The notes under the pieces: generated by a model
The model's input: the letters and a program-made list of their open reading frames with translations, nothing else
Database searches by the model: none
What the model was told of the DNA's origin: nothing
Origin: an uncultured Parafilimonas sp.
Lineage (GTDB): Bacteria; Bacteroidota; Bacteroidia; Chitinophagales; Chitinophagaceae
Assembly (NCBI GenBank): GCA_903882935.1
Contig: CAIRZB010000098.1
Location: 1-64,000 of the forward strand
Reading direction: 5' to 3'
Length of the DNA: 64,000 nt
Position numbers and translations under genes: made by a program
Part shown: positions 1-7,367 of the stretch, one piece after another
Position numbering within the stretch: the first letter of the stretch is position 1
Layout of the letters: every line of letters starts with the position of its first letter

Positions 1-1
1 C

Positions 2-121
2 CGCTCATTTATCAGTTTCATCGTTAATATGATTGCCGGGCTTGTGGCCTACAACTTCCTCCCTAAAAAACCGGCCATCAGCTATCAAAAAGACTATTCT
101 ATCCAATTACATGCATTTTGA
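2..121 (+). CDS. C-terminal end of a transposase, probably IS982-like (partial)
   Basis: An open frame runs in from the left edge and stops at TGA 119-121. The 39 visible residues include a hydrophobic stretch and then LPKKPAISY. A tail of the form (N)xxxGLxAYxxxxKKP is typical of the C-terminus of IS982-family transposases; this is recalled family knowledge, not a database match. The sequence just after the stop (CGAACTCAGGTT) could be part of the element's right end, but the other end lies outside the window, so the element boundaries cannot be fixed. Another DDE transposase family is possible. Confidence 0.4.
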   Translation, partial: RSFISFIVNMIAGLVAYNFLPKKPAISYQKDYSIQLHAF

Positions 122-244
122 TTAATCGAACTCAGGTTACATGTATAATCTGTAATTATTGGTTTAAAACATTTCCCTTCTTTCTTCTTTGTTAGTTCTG
201 TTATCTTTACCGCGAATTTTAAATGGCTTAACCATCCTTAAAGC

Positions 245-1405
245 ATGTCAATTATCAAACGTATAGCAATATTCGGTTCAACAGGCTCAATAGGCACACA
301 GGCACTAGAAGTAATTGCGGCCAACCCAACGCTATTTTCGGCCGAGGTACTTACCGCCTACAGCAACGACGAATTGCTGGTTGAACAGGCCCTTAAGTTT
401 AACCCCAACATTGTTGTTATTGGCGATGATAAAAAATACCACAAGGTTAAAGAGGCCCTGGCCAAAACTACCATAAAAGTGTTTGCCGGCGAGGATGCGC
501 TGGTAGAAGTGGCAGCCCTTAACTGTTACGATATAATGCTGGCGGCCATTGTTGGCTACGCTGGGCTGCGTAGCACCCTGCAGGCTATAGAATGTGGCAA
601 AACAATAGCACTTGCCAACAAAGAAACCTTGGTAGTGGCCGGTGACATTGTGATGCAAAAAGCATTGGAAAACAAAACCCCGGTAATACCTGTTGACAGC
701 GAGCACTCAGCCATTTTTCAGTGCTTGGTGGGCGAGGGTAGGAACAAGATTGAAAAAATTGTGCTAACTGCAAGCGGCGGCCCTTTTTTAGGCAAAAAGC
801 CCAATTACTTGGTTAATGTAAAACGCGACCACGCCCTGCAGCACCCCAATTGGAGCATGGGGGCGAAAATATCCATCGACTCGGCCACACTTATGAACAA
901 GGGCCTTGAAATGATTGAGGCCAAATGGCTGTTTGACCTTAAGCCTGAACAGATACAAGTGGTAGTACACCCGCAAAGTATTATACATAGCATGGTTATG
1001 TTTGAAGACGGCAGCATTAAAGCCCAAATGGGCCTGCCCGACATGAAGCTGCCCATACAGTATGCCATGGCCTTCCCCCACCGCATACCCAATACATTTC
1101 CCCGGTACGACTTTAGAAAACCCAACACGCTTACGTTTGAGGAGCCAGACTTACGCACCTTCCGTAACCTGGTGCTGGCAACAGAAGCGCTGTTTAAGGG
1201 GGGCAATTTGGCCTGCGTGATGAATGCCGCCAACGAAATTGCCGTTTTTGCGTTTTTGCATAACAGAATAAGCTTTTTAGACATTACCGAAGTAGTGGAG
1301 CGTACGATGAACAAAATAGCGTTTATTGAAGCACCTACCTTGGAAGAGTATTTTGACACAGACGGTGAAGCACGCAGCTTTGCCGCGTCGTTAATAAAAT
1401 TATAA
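245..1405 (+). CDS. dxr: 1-deoxy-D-xylulose-5-phosphate reductoisomerase
   Basis: Cytoplasmic enzyme that converts DXP to 2-C-methyl-D-erythritol 4-phosphate with NADPH, the committed step of the non-mevalonate isoprenoid pathway. The 386 residues match the usual family length. Visible landmarks are the N-terminal NADPH fold FGSTGSIGTQAL (about residues 10-21), ALANKETLVVAG, the metal/substrate segment VDSEHSAIFQCL near residue 150, TASGGPF near 176, and ATLMNKGLEMIEA near 214-226. The ATG at 245 directly precedes the conserved N-terminus. rseP follows on the same strand, an arrangement common in Bacteroidota. A small hairpin follows the stop. Confidence 0.97.
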   Translation: MSIIKRIAIFGSTGSIGTQALEVIAANPTLFSAEVLTAYSNDELLVEQALKFNPNIVVIGDDKKYHKVKEALAKTTIKVFAGEDALVEVAALNCYDIMLAAIVGYAGLRSTLQAIECGKTIALANKETLVVAGDIVMQKALENKTPVIPVDSEHSAIFQCLVGEGRNKIEKIVLTASGGPFLGKKPNYLVNVKRDHALQHPNWSMGAKISIDSATLMNKGLEMIEAKWLFDLKPEQIQVVVHPQSIIHSMVMFEDGSIKAQMGLPDMKLPIQYAMAFPHRIPNTFPRYDFRKPNTLTFEEPDLRTFRNLVLATEALFKGGNLACVMNAANEIAVFAFLHNRISFLDITEVVERTMNKIAFIEAPTLEEYFDTDGEARSFAASLIKL

Positions 1406-1412
1406 GCGTTAA

Positions 1413-1430
1413 AAATGCCGAACGGCATTT
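1413..1430 (+). terminator. Weak hairpin after dxr
   Basis: AAATGCCG and CGGCATTT form a perfect 8-bp stem with a 2-base loop, 8 bases after the dxr stop. It is followed by an AT-rich stretch but no real T-run, so it may be a weak terminator or a processing hairpin. Confidence 0.4.
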
Positions 1431-1451
1431 AATATATCGGCATAACAATGT

Positions 1452-1491
1452 AACATTGCGAGGTTTTCATGCTGCCCGGAATTTATTCCGG
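1452..1491. repeat. Fragment of the 149-bp repeat family plus a 16-bp palindrome
   Basis: ACATTGCGAGGTTTTCATG reads like the reverse complement of a segment of the tandem repeat at 4.65-5.4 kb (which has CATGAAAAAAGCCTCGCAAT), shortened by a few bases. It is followed by CCGGAATTTATTCCGG (1476-1491), a perfect palindrome. This suggests a decayed, inverted copy of that repeat family between dxr and rseP. Confidence 0.4.
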
Positions 1492-1668
1492 CGTTTCAAG
1501 CTTACGCTTAGATGCTTTGCCCGTTCACGGTATGCTTATTGATGGCTTAGCACACGGCAAAGGTTTAGGGTACAGCCAAGGAACATGACCAACGCCCAGG
1601 TTAGTGGCAAACAAGGGGCACATCACATAATCATTCATATTAAAGTTTCCTCGGGAAATAACGGCCTT

Positions 1669-3021
1669 ATGAATTTAATAGCAATTATCTGGAGCAGCGT
1701 TGGCGTTAAAACCCTCCAATTCATTCTTTCGTTTTCAATATTGGTAACGTTACATGAGCTGGGGCATTTTTTAACCGCCCGGTGGTTTAAGTGCCGGGTG
1801 GAGAAATTTTACTTGTTCTTTAACCCCTGGTTTAGCTTGTGGAAGAAAAAAGTGGGCGATACCGAATACGGCATCGGCTGGGTACCTTTTGGCGGCTATG
1901 TAAAAATATCCGGCATGATTGACGAGAGCATGGACAAAGAAGCCATGAACCAACCGCCGCAGCCTTGGGAATTTCGCAGCAAGCCAGCCTGGCAGCGCCT
2001 GATTATTATGACGGCAGGTGTAATAATAAATGTATTATTAGCCATTGTTATATTCATTGGCATTACTTGGAAATGGGGCGAAGAGTACATACCGATTGAA
2101 AACCTGAAATACGGGCTATACACTGACAGCTTGGGTGCCAAAATTGGCCTACAGGACGGCGACAAAATAACTGCCGTGGCGGGTAAACCCATTACCAAAG
2201 TGGGTACGGTGGGCAGCGAAATAATCATGAACGATGCCACGTCAATTACCGTAAACAGAAATGGCAGCACTATGCAGGTGGCCCTACCGGCTGGTTTTGT
2301 AGGCCAACTAAACCGAAACAGGCTTGGCGGCTTTACCTATATACGCTACCCCATGGTAGTGGACACTATTTCGCCCAAGGCCTCCATTTTACGGGGTACC
2401 ATGCAAAAAGGCGATTCGCTGATCGCGTTTAACAACTCACCCGCAAAATTTAGTGGCGAGTTTAGCAGACTAACAAAAGGCTATAAGAAAGATACTGGAA
2501 TGTTTACGCTGTTGCGTAACGGCAAAGACACCGTTACGGCCACATTGGCTTTTGACAAAAACAACCAAATGTTTGTAGGTTTTAAGCTACCAGTTGCCAT
2601 TTTGGGTACCAAAAAAATAACGTTTACTTTCAGTGAGGCAATACCCGCAGGCTTTAAAAAATGCTTTACCACCCTTAGCAACTATATCAATAATTTAAAA
2701 TTGCTGTTTACTTCAAAAGAAGTAAAAGCCCAGGACTCGTTGGGGAGTGTTTTTAGCATAGCCAACGCATTTTCTGACGAGTGGGACTGGCAATCTTTTT
2801 GGACGCTCACCGGCATATTCTCCATCATTCTGGCATTTATGAACATACTGCCCATCCCTGCGCTGGACGGTGGCCATGCACTGTTTACGGTAGCCGAAAT
2901 AGTAACCGGCCGTAAACCCAGTGATAAGTTTATGGAATATGCCCAAATGGCAGGCATGGTGTTGCTGCTTGGCTTAATGGCCTATGCCATGGGGCTTGAT
3001 GTTTGGCGGATGTTTAAATAA
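1669..3021 (+). CDS. rseP: RseP-type intramembrane zinc metalloprotease (site-2 protease)
   Basis: Inner-membrane protease that cuts transmembrane segments of substrates such as anti-sigma factors. Start chosen at ATG 1669 (450 residues) because the first membrane segment and the zinc motif HELGH (residues 29-33) follow directly. The open frame extends 28 codons upstream to 1585, but that extension is polar and unlike the family. A PDZ-type segment (GLQDGDKITAVAGKP) occupies the middle. NILPIPALDGGHALF near the C-terminus carries the conserved LDG that completes the metal site. It lies downstream of dxr; the 263-bp gap holds repeat remnants. Confidence 0.93.
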   Translation: MNLIAIIWSSVGVKTLQFILSFSILVTLHELGHFLTARWFKCRVEKFYLFFNPWFSLWKKKVGDTEYGIGWVPFGGYVKISGMIDESMDKEAMNQPPQPWEFRSKPAWQRLIIMTAGVIINVLLAIVIFIGITWKWGEEYIPIENLKYGLYTDSLGAKIGLQDGDKITAVAGKPITKVGTVGSEIIMNDATSITVNRNGSTMQVALPAGFVGQLNRNRLGGFTYIRYPMVVDTISPKASILRGTMQKGDSLIAFNNSPAKFSGEFSRLTKGYKKDTGMFTLLRNGKDTVTATLAFDKNNQMFVGFKLPVAILGTKKITFTFSEAIPAGFKKCFTTLSNYINNLKLLFTSKEVKAQDSLGSVFSIANAFSDEWDWQSFWTLTGIFSIILAFMNILPIPALDGGHALFTVAEIVTGRKPSDKFMEYAQMAGMVLLLGLMAYAMGLDVWRMFK

Positions 3022-3239
3022 ACGGCGCGGCAGCGCGTGTTGTAAAACACATAGTTAGCCATTTAAAAATATATACGTATAGCGGCCTTTGGTATCAGCA
3101 ATTAACAACTGTTTATATGCCAAAGGCCGTTTACTATTTTACCCCCTGCAATTTGGTAATAATGAGTGGCTATGCCGCTTTGCCCCCTCACAAACATTGC
3201 TTACTTTTAGCCATCTACTCCAACACAAAACACATTACC

Positions 3240-4649
3240 ATGAGAAAATTGCTGTTTTTTTGGGCCCTTTCCTCGCTTATGGCCTGTAACCAAAACAAAA
3301 CCAACGACCCGCTTGCCAAAGCCACCCGGGAAGACAAAAATGGGTGGGTATACGTTCATTTAGAAGGCAGCCCGGCCGATATTGGTTACCAACACGGCTA
3401 CCTATTGGCAAATGAAATTGACACCGCCATACAATCAGTGGCTTATGCATTTGACCACGAGACCCATAAAGACTGGCAATTTTACCGTGCAGCAGCCAAA
3501 AGTTTTTTATGGGATAAATTAGACCCCGAGTACAAAGAAGAAATTAACGGTATCGTGGCCGGTCTGCAGGCCAAAAACAAGCATTACGACAGCCTTGATG
3601 TTACTGCCTATAACGCCATGGAAGAGTTGGGGTTTTATTATGTTCCGTCGTTAATGAACGCTGCCAAGCCCGGCAGTGGCAACAACAAAGCCCCCGGCAA
3701 TTGCAGCGCCTTTATTGCCACCGGCAGTTTTACCAAAGACGGCAAAATAGTGATGGGCCACAACAACTGGACCGAATACATATGGGGGCAGCACTGGAAT
3801 GTGGTGGCTGATATTGTGCCCACCAAAGGCAACCATATTTTAATGGATTGTATGCCGGGCTTTATACACAGCGGCGACGATTTTTTAATTACCAACAACG
3901 GGCTGCTAATAACAGAAACTACCATTACCCAGTTTAATAGGTTTGACTCAACAGGTGTGCCAGAGTTTATGCGTGCACGCAAGGCGGCCCAATATGCTAA
4001 CAGCATTGACGATGTAGTGAAAATTTTCACCACCGGCAACAACGGCGGCTATGCCAACGACTGGCTAATTGGCGACACGAAAACCAACGAAGTGGCCAAA
4101 CTGGAACTGGGGCTGAAGGATTACCGTGTATGGCGCAGCAAAGACACCGCCATGATTGGCAGCAACTTTGCCAGCGATTCAACACTGATAGCACAGGAAA
4201 CCACTTTTAACCCGAAAGACTCTACCACGTCGCCAAATGTGCGCAGAAAACGCATGGAAGAGCTGGTATATATTGAAATGAAAGGGAAACTGGATGCCGA
4301 AAATGGCAAAATAGTGGAAGCCGACCACAAGGATGCACTCGCCGGTAAAAACGCCAACAACCGCTGCGTTATTTGCGGCCATATTGAGGAAGACCCGCTG
4401 GGCTGCAAGGAGTGGGACAACCCACCCTACTACCCTATGGGTGCCGTACAAGGCAAAGTTACCACCGCCGATTTGGCAAAGGACATGAAGTTTTGGGCAC
4501 ACATGGGCCACCCCTGCGGCGAAGACTTTGTGGGTTCTAAATTTTATGTGCTACACCCCCAGTTTGCGTGGATGGGCAAATACCTACAAACCATGAAAGC
4601 CTACCCTTGGACCTTGTTTGAGGCGAAGCCTGCTGCGGTTAAGGGGTAG
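3240..4649 (+). CDS. C45-type autoproteolytic acyltransferase/hydrolase, phospholipase-B-like lipoprotein
   Basis: Probable N-terminal-nucleophile amidohydrolase or acyl hydrolase carried to the envelope. Start taken at ATG 3240 (469 residues), which gives a lipoprotein signal MRKLLFFWALSSLMAC with the lipid-attached Cys at 16. The frame is open 41 codons further upstream, but those residues do not look like a signal. The core has GNCSAFIATGSF (candidate nucleophile Cys after propeptide cleavage), VMGHNNWTE and GLLITETTI, the pattern of C45 and phospholipase-B-like proteins. Substrate unknown. The stop is followed directly by the tandem repeat array. Confidence 0.75.
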   Translation: MRKLLFFWALSSLMACNQNKTNDPLAKATREDKNGWVYVHLEGSPADIGYQHGYLLANEIDTAIQSVAYAFDHETHKDWQFYRAAAKSFLWDKLDPEYKEEINGIVAGLQAKNKHYDSLDVTAYNAMEELGFYYVPSLMNAAKPGSGNNKAPGNCSAFIATGSFTKDGKIVMGHNNWTEYIWGQHWNVVADIVPTKGNHILMDCMPGFIHSGDDFLITNNGLLITETTITQFNRFDSTGVPEFMRARKAAQYANSIDDVVKIFTTGNNGGYANDWLIGDTKTNEVAKLELGLKDYRVWRSKDTAMIGSNFASDSTLIAQETTFNPKDSTTSPNVRRKRMEELVYIEMKGKLDAENGKIVEADHKDALAGKNANNRCVICGHIEEDPLGCKEWDNPPYYPMGAVQGKVTTADLAKDMKFWAHMGHPCGEDFVGSKFYVLHPQFAWMGKYLQTMKAYPWTLFEAKPAAVKG

Positions 4650-4650
4650 T

Positions 4651-5412
4651 GATTAGGTCGTCATAACAAGGCGGAAAGAAGGCTTTTGTATGATGTCATC
4701 CGCACTCGTTATGTGTTTGTACAGTATACGAGACGGGCAGATTGCCACGGCTTTTACCCACCCAGATAGCCATGAAAAAAGCCTCGCAATGACGAAGGAT
4801 GATACCCGTCGTAACGAGGCGGATGAAAGGGTTTTGTGTGATGGTATCCGCCGTGGTTATCTGTTTACGACCCTTACAGTGTTGGGCAGTTTGCCACGGC
4901 TTTTACCCACCCAAATAGCCATGAAAAAAGCCTCGCAATGACGAAGGATGATACTGTCATAACGAGGCGGATGAGAGGGTCTTGTGTGATGGTATCCGCC
5001 GTGGTTATCTGTTTACAACCGTTAGAGTCTTGGGCAGATTGCCACGGCTTTTACCCTCCGCCCAATGCTCTGAAAAAGCCTCGCAATGACGGCGGATGAT
5101 ACCCGTAGTAACGAGGCGGATGAAAGGGTTTTGTGTGATGGTATCCGCCGTGGTTATCTGTTTGTAACCGCAAACGTCATGGGCAGATTGCCACGGCTTT
5201 TACCCTCCGCCCAATGCTCTGAAAAAGCCTCGCAATGACGGCGGATGATACCCGTCATAACGAGGCGGATGGGATGGATTTGGTGTGATGTTATCCGCCG
5301 TGGTTATCTGTTTACGACCTTTAAACATCGTTCGGCAGATTGCCACGGCATTTACCCTACGCCCAAAGCTCTGAAAAATGACTCACAATAACGGAGGGGG
5401 ATACCGTTGCGG
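4651..5412. repeat. Five tandem copies of a ~149-bp repeat
   Basis: Copies begin near 4651, 4801, 4949, 5098 and 5247, with the beginning of a sixth from 5400; periods are 150, 148, 149, 149 and 153 bp. Each copy contains GAGGCGGATGA, then ATGGTATCCGCCGTGG (GGCGGAT/ATCCGCC can pair), GGGCAG-TTGCCACGGC and CCTCGCAATGACG. The last is a core seen in dispersed non-coding repeats of many bacteria (general knowledge). Short open frames in it are not credible genes. The array starts right after the stop of the C45 gene and ends about 50 bp from the GIY-YIG gene. Confidence 0.9.
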
Positions 5413-5461
5413 CAAAGCTAGGTCATCCATATCAATTTCTCGTTCACCAAAGTTTTACATC

Positions 5462-5752
5462 TTACCATAAATCCTTCCAACCGGGATTCAAGCCATTGAC
5501 GAGTTTTTCTTTGTGTGCCCTGCTCCTGTCTTTTAATTTTTTCTCTTGGGTGATGGCCTCCTCAATTGTTGGATAGTGGAGATAATACACCAGCTTTTCG
5601 CAATTATATCTGGCAGTAAAGCTTTCCGGATATTTATGCCCTTTGTTTTCAAGTACCCTGTGATATAATGGGGACGTAACACCAATGTACAACACTGTGT
5701 TATTTTTATACGCCATTATATATACGCAACCACCCTTTTGAATGATACCCAT
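5462..5752 (-). CDS. GIY-YIG (UvrC/Uri-type) nuclease domain protein
   Basis: Single-domain 96-residue protein of the small GIY-YIG family, a fold that cuts DNA with one metal ion. The signature is VYIMAYKNNTVLYIG (residues 11-25), giving the two short strands VYI and YIG. The catalytic Glu is probably in EEAITQEKKLK, and the C-terminal NPGWKDL is typical of stand-alone family members. Cellular role unknown. It lies between the five-copy repeat array and further degenerate copies of the same repeat, with no partner gene. Confidence 0.9.
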   Translation of the reverse strand: MGIIQKGGCVYIMAYKNNTVLYIGVTSPLYHRVLENKGHKYPESFTARYNCEKLVYYLHYPTIEEAITQEKKLKDRSRAHKEKLVNGLNPGWKDLW

Positions 5753-5805
5753 GGTCTAAAACACGTTTGACTTAATTCTTCTTTGTACATTACGTAACAC
5801 AAATC

Positions 5806-6058
5806 TATCGGGCAGATTTCCACGGGTTTTGCCTACCCACAAAGCCCCAAAAAAGACTTGCAATTACGGAGCATGATACCGTCCTAATGACGCGGATGGA
5901 ATGCTTTTATGATATGGCATCCGCCGTGGTTATCAGTTTGTAGTGCTCACTTGCCGAGAAAACGTCAACGCCTGCCCGTACCGGTACGTACAGGGCGTTT
6001 GCCATCGCTCGATCCTCAAAAAAAGAACCGAAATCACGGCGGATGACAACGACACAGA
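5806..6058. repeat. Degenerate copies of the 149-bp repeat
   Basis: Between the GIY-YIG and thioredoxin genes the recognisable pieces return in order: GGGCAGATTTCCACGGG, CTTGCAATTACGGAGC, GATACCGTCCTAATGACGCG and GGCATCCGCCGTGGTTATC. A second partial copy ends in CGGCGGATGAC. The copies are clearly diverged from the main array, so the GIY-YIG gene sits inside a longer repeat tract. Confidence 0.7.
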
Positions 6059-6063
6059 TTAAA

Positions 6064-6534
6064 CTACTGTTTCTTCTTTAGCGCGGCCTCGGCAAATTGC
6101 ATAAGGGTTTTGGGGTCAATATAACCCATGGTGTACAATACGGGGTTGCCGTCACCGTCGGCCACAATTAATGAAGGATAAGCCTGAATTCCAAATTTTT
6201 GAGCCAGTTGGGGGCCTACACCTTTTTCCCCGTCAATGGAAACATTTACAAAAGTTTTATTGAAGAAATCCCCAATCTTAGTATCAGAGAAGGTGTTCTT
6301 CTTCAACATTTTACAAGGGCCGCACCAAGTGGCATAAATATCTAAGAAAACCAGTTTCTTTTCTGTTTTGGCCTGCTTAAGGGCTTTATCCCAGTCCTGC
6401 TCAATAAAAACAATGCCTTTTTCAGCTGTTGCTATTTTCCCAGGGGTGGCACGGCTAGCCGTGAACACGCAAACACTAACCGCCACCGCCAACACGGTTG
6501 CCGCAATTGAATATGTAATAACTCTACGTTGCAT
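6064..6534 (-). CDS. Thioredoxin-family protein, exported
   Basis: 156-residue thioredoxin-like oxidoreductase. An N-terminal hydrophobic segment (residues about 6-27) suggests export to the periplasm or anchoring. The active site is TWCGPCKML (CGPC redox pair), preceded by KLVFLDIYA. The cis-Pro region is IQAYPSLIVAD. The arrangement matches periplasmic thiol-disulfide or thioredoxin-fold proteins of Bacteroidota. It is divergently arranged with the GNAT gene and has no obvious operon partner; its substrate cannot be told from the sequence. Confidence 0.9.
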   Translation of the reverse strand: MQRRVITYSIAATVLAVAVSVCVFTASRATPGKIATAEKGIVFIEQDWDKALKQAKTEKKLVFLDIYATWCGPCKMLKKNTFSDTKIGDFFNKTFVNVSIDGEKGVGPQLAQKFGIQAYPSLIVADGDGNPVLYTMGYIDPKTLMQFAEAALKKKQ

Positions 6535-6713
6535 AACTTTTTATTTATGAAACGAAATAACACCAATTGTCTTACACTAAAATACCAAAAAACATCAATT
6601 TAACAGTTTTGTTTTTTAACCCAACTATGGCATTCGGAAAAAACGTAATAAATTTAACCATATAATATACGTTGATGTAAATACGTTTTGCCATTACCGC
6701 CGACGCTGGAGCA

Positions 6714-7226
6714 ATGCTGAGCATTTACAGCCCATTCATCGTAAACGCAACTGCCAGTTTTGAAACAGAAGTACCCACCATAGAACAATTTGCCAGCCGC
6801 ATAACCGCCACAACCCAACAGTACCCTTGGCTAGTGGCAGATGCTGACGGGCAAGTTGCTGGCTATGCTTATGCGTCCAAGCACCGGGAGAGGGCGGCAT
6901 ACCAATGGTCAGTGGAAACATCAGTATATGTACACCCTTTGTTTTATAGAAAAAATATTGGCACCCGGCTATATACCGTATTGTTAAGCCTGTTAAAACA
7001 GCAGGGTTTTGTAAATGCCTATGCGGGCATTGCACTGCCAAACATTGCCAGCGAAAACCTGCATAAAAGCCTTGGTTTTGAAGTAGTGGGCGTGTACAAA
7101 AACATAGGGTTCAAGTTGGGCAAATGGCATGATTTTAAATGGATGGCAAAAACCCTTAATAACCATAGTCTTAACCAGCCACCACCCAAAGGCATCGGCA
7201 GCATTTTGCATTTGCTGCCACAATAA
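6714..7226 (+). CDS. GNAT acetyltransferase, phosphinothricin acetyltransferase-like
   Basis: Acetyl-CoA-dependent N-acetyltransferase of the Pat/YncA group. Seen: YSPFIVNATASFETEVP near the start, YVHPLFYRKNIGTRLY (acetyl-CoA loop), GIALPNIASENLHKSLGF and GVYKNIGFKLGKWHD. The first ATG is at 6714, but the conserved first strand of the family (usually like IRxAxxxDAxAM) is encoded upstream in the same frame at 6681-6713, reading IRFAITADAGA, with TAA at 6678-6680 just before it. The true start is therefore either an unusual codon around 6681-6693 or the gene has lost its normal start. Confidence is for the family. Confidence 0.85.
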   Translation: MLSIYSPFIVNATASFETEVPTIEQFASRITATTQQYPWLVADADGQVAGYAYASKHRERAAYQWSVETSVYVHPLFYRKNIGTRLYTVLLSLLKQQGFVNAYAGIALPNIASENLHKSLGFEVVGVYKNIGFKLGKWHDFKWMAKTLNNHSLNQPPPKGIGSILHLLPQ

Positions 7227-7266
7227 ATTGCAATAATCATAGTCCCCCTTTCGTGATTGTTGCAAT
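7227..7266. terminator. 13-bp hairpin after the GNAT gene
   Basis: ATTGCAATAATCA and TGATTGTTGCAAT pair over 13 positions with one G-U and a 14-base loop. The stem begins one base after the stop codon. There is no T-run, so this is a possible terminator or 3'-end stabiliser only. Confidence 0.4.
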
Positions 7267-7367
7267 ACTAACCCCTACTGATGTTAACATCATGGCTCCG
7301 TTACATAAAGATAGCTGCCAGAGTATGTGCCATTGCCCGGCTTTTCAACGGTTATCCCTTATTTGCA

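Noticed and set aside
805-1428. 207-codon minus-strand open frame opposite dxr
   Set aside because: Shadow of the well-supported dxr reading frame; no family features.
1500-1530. CGCTTAGATGCTTT resembles the reverse complement of the conserved 3' end of 23S rRNA
   Set aside because: Exact match of only about 14 bases; flanking sequence does not follow 23S rRNA closely, and a match this short is expected by chance in a window this size.
4690-4941. 83-codon open frame in the 149-bp repeat
   Set aside because: Lies wholly in repeat units and shows internal duplication; typical spurious frame of dispersed repeats.
4651-5412. Possible CRISPR array
   Set aside because: The units are about 149 bp and are repeated along their whole length without unique spacers; no cas genes are present.
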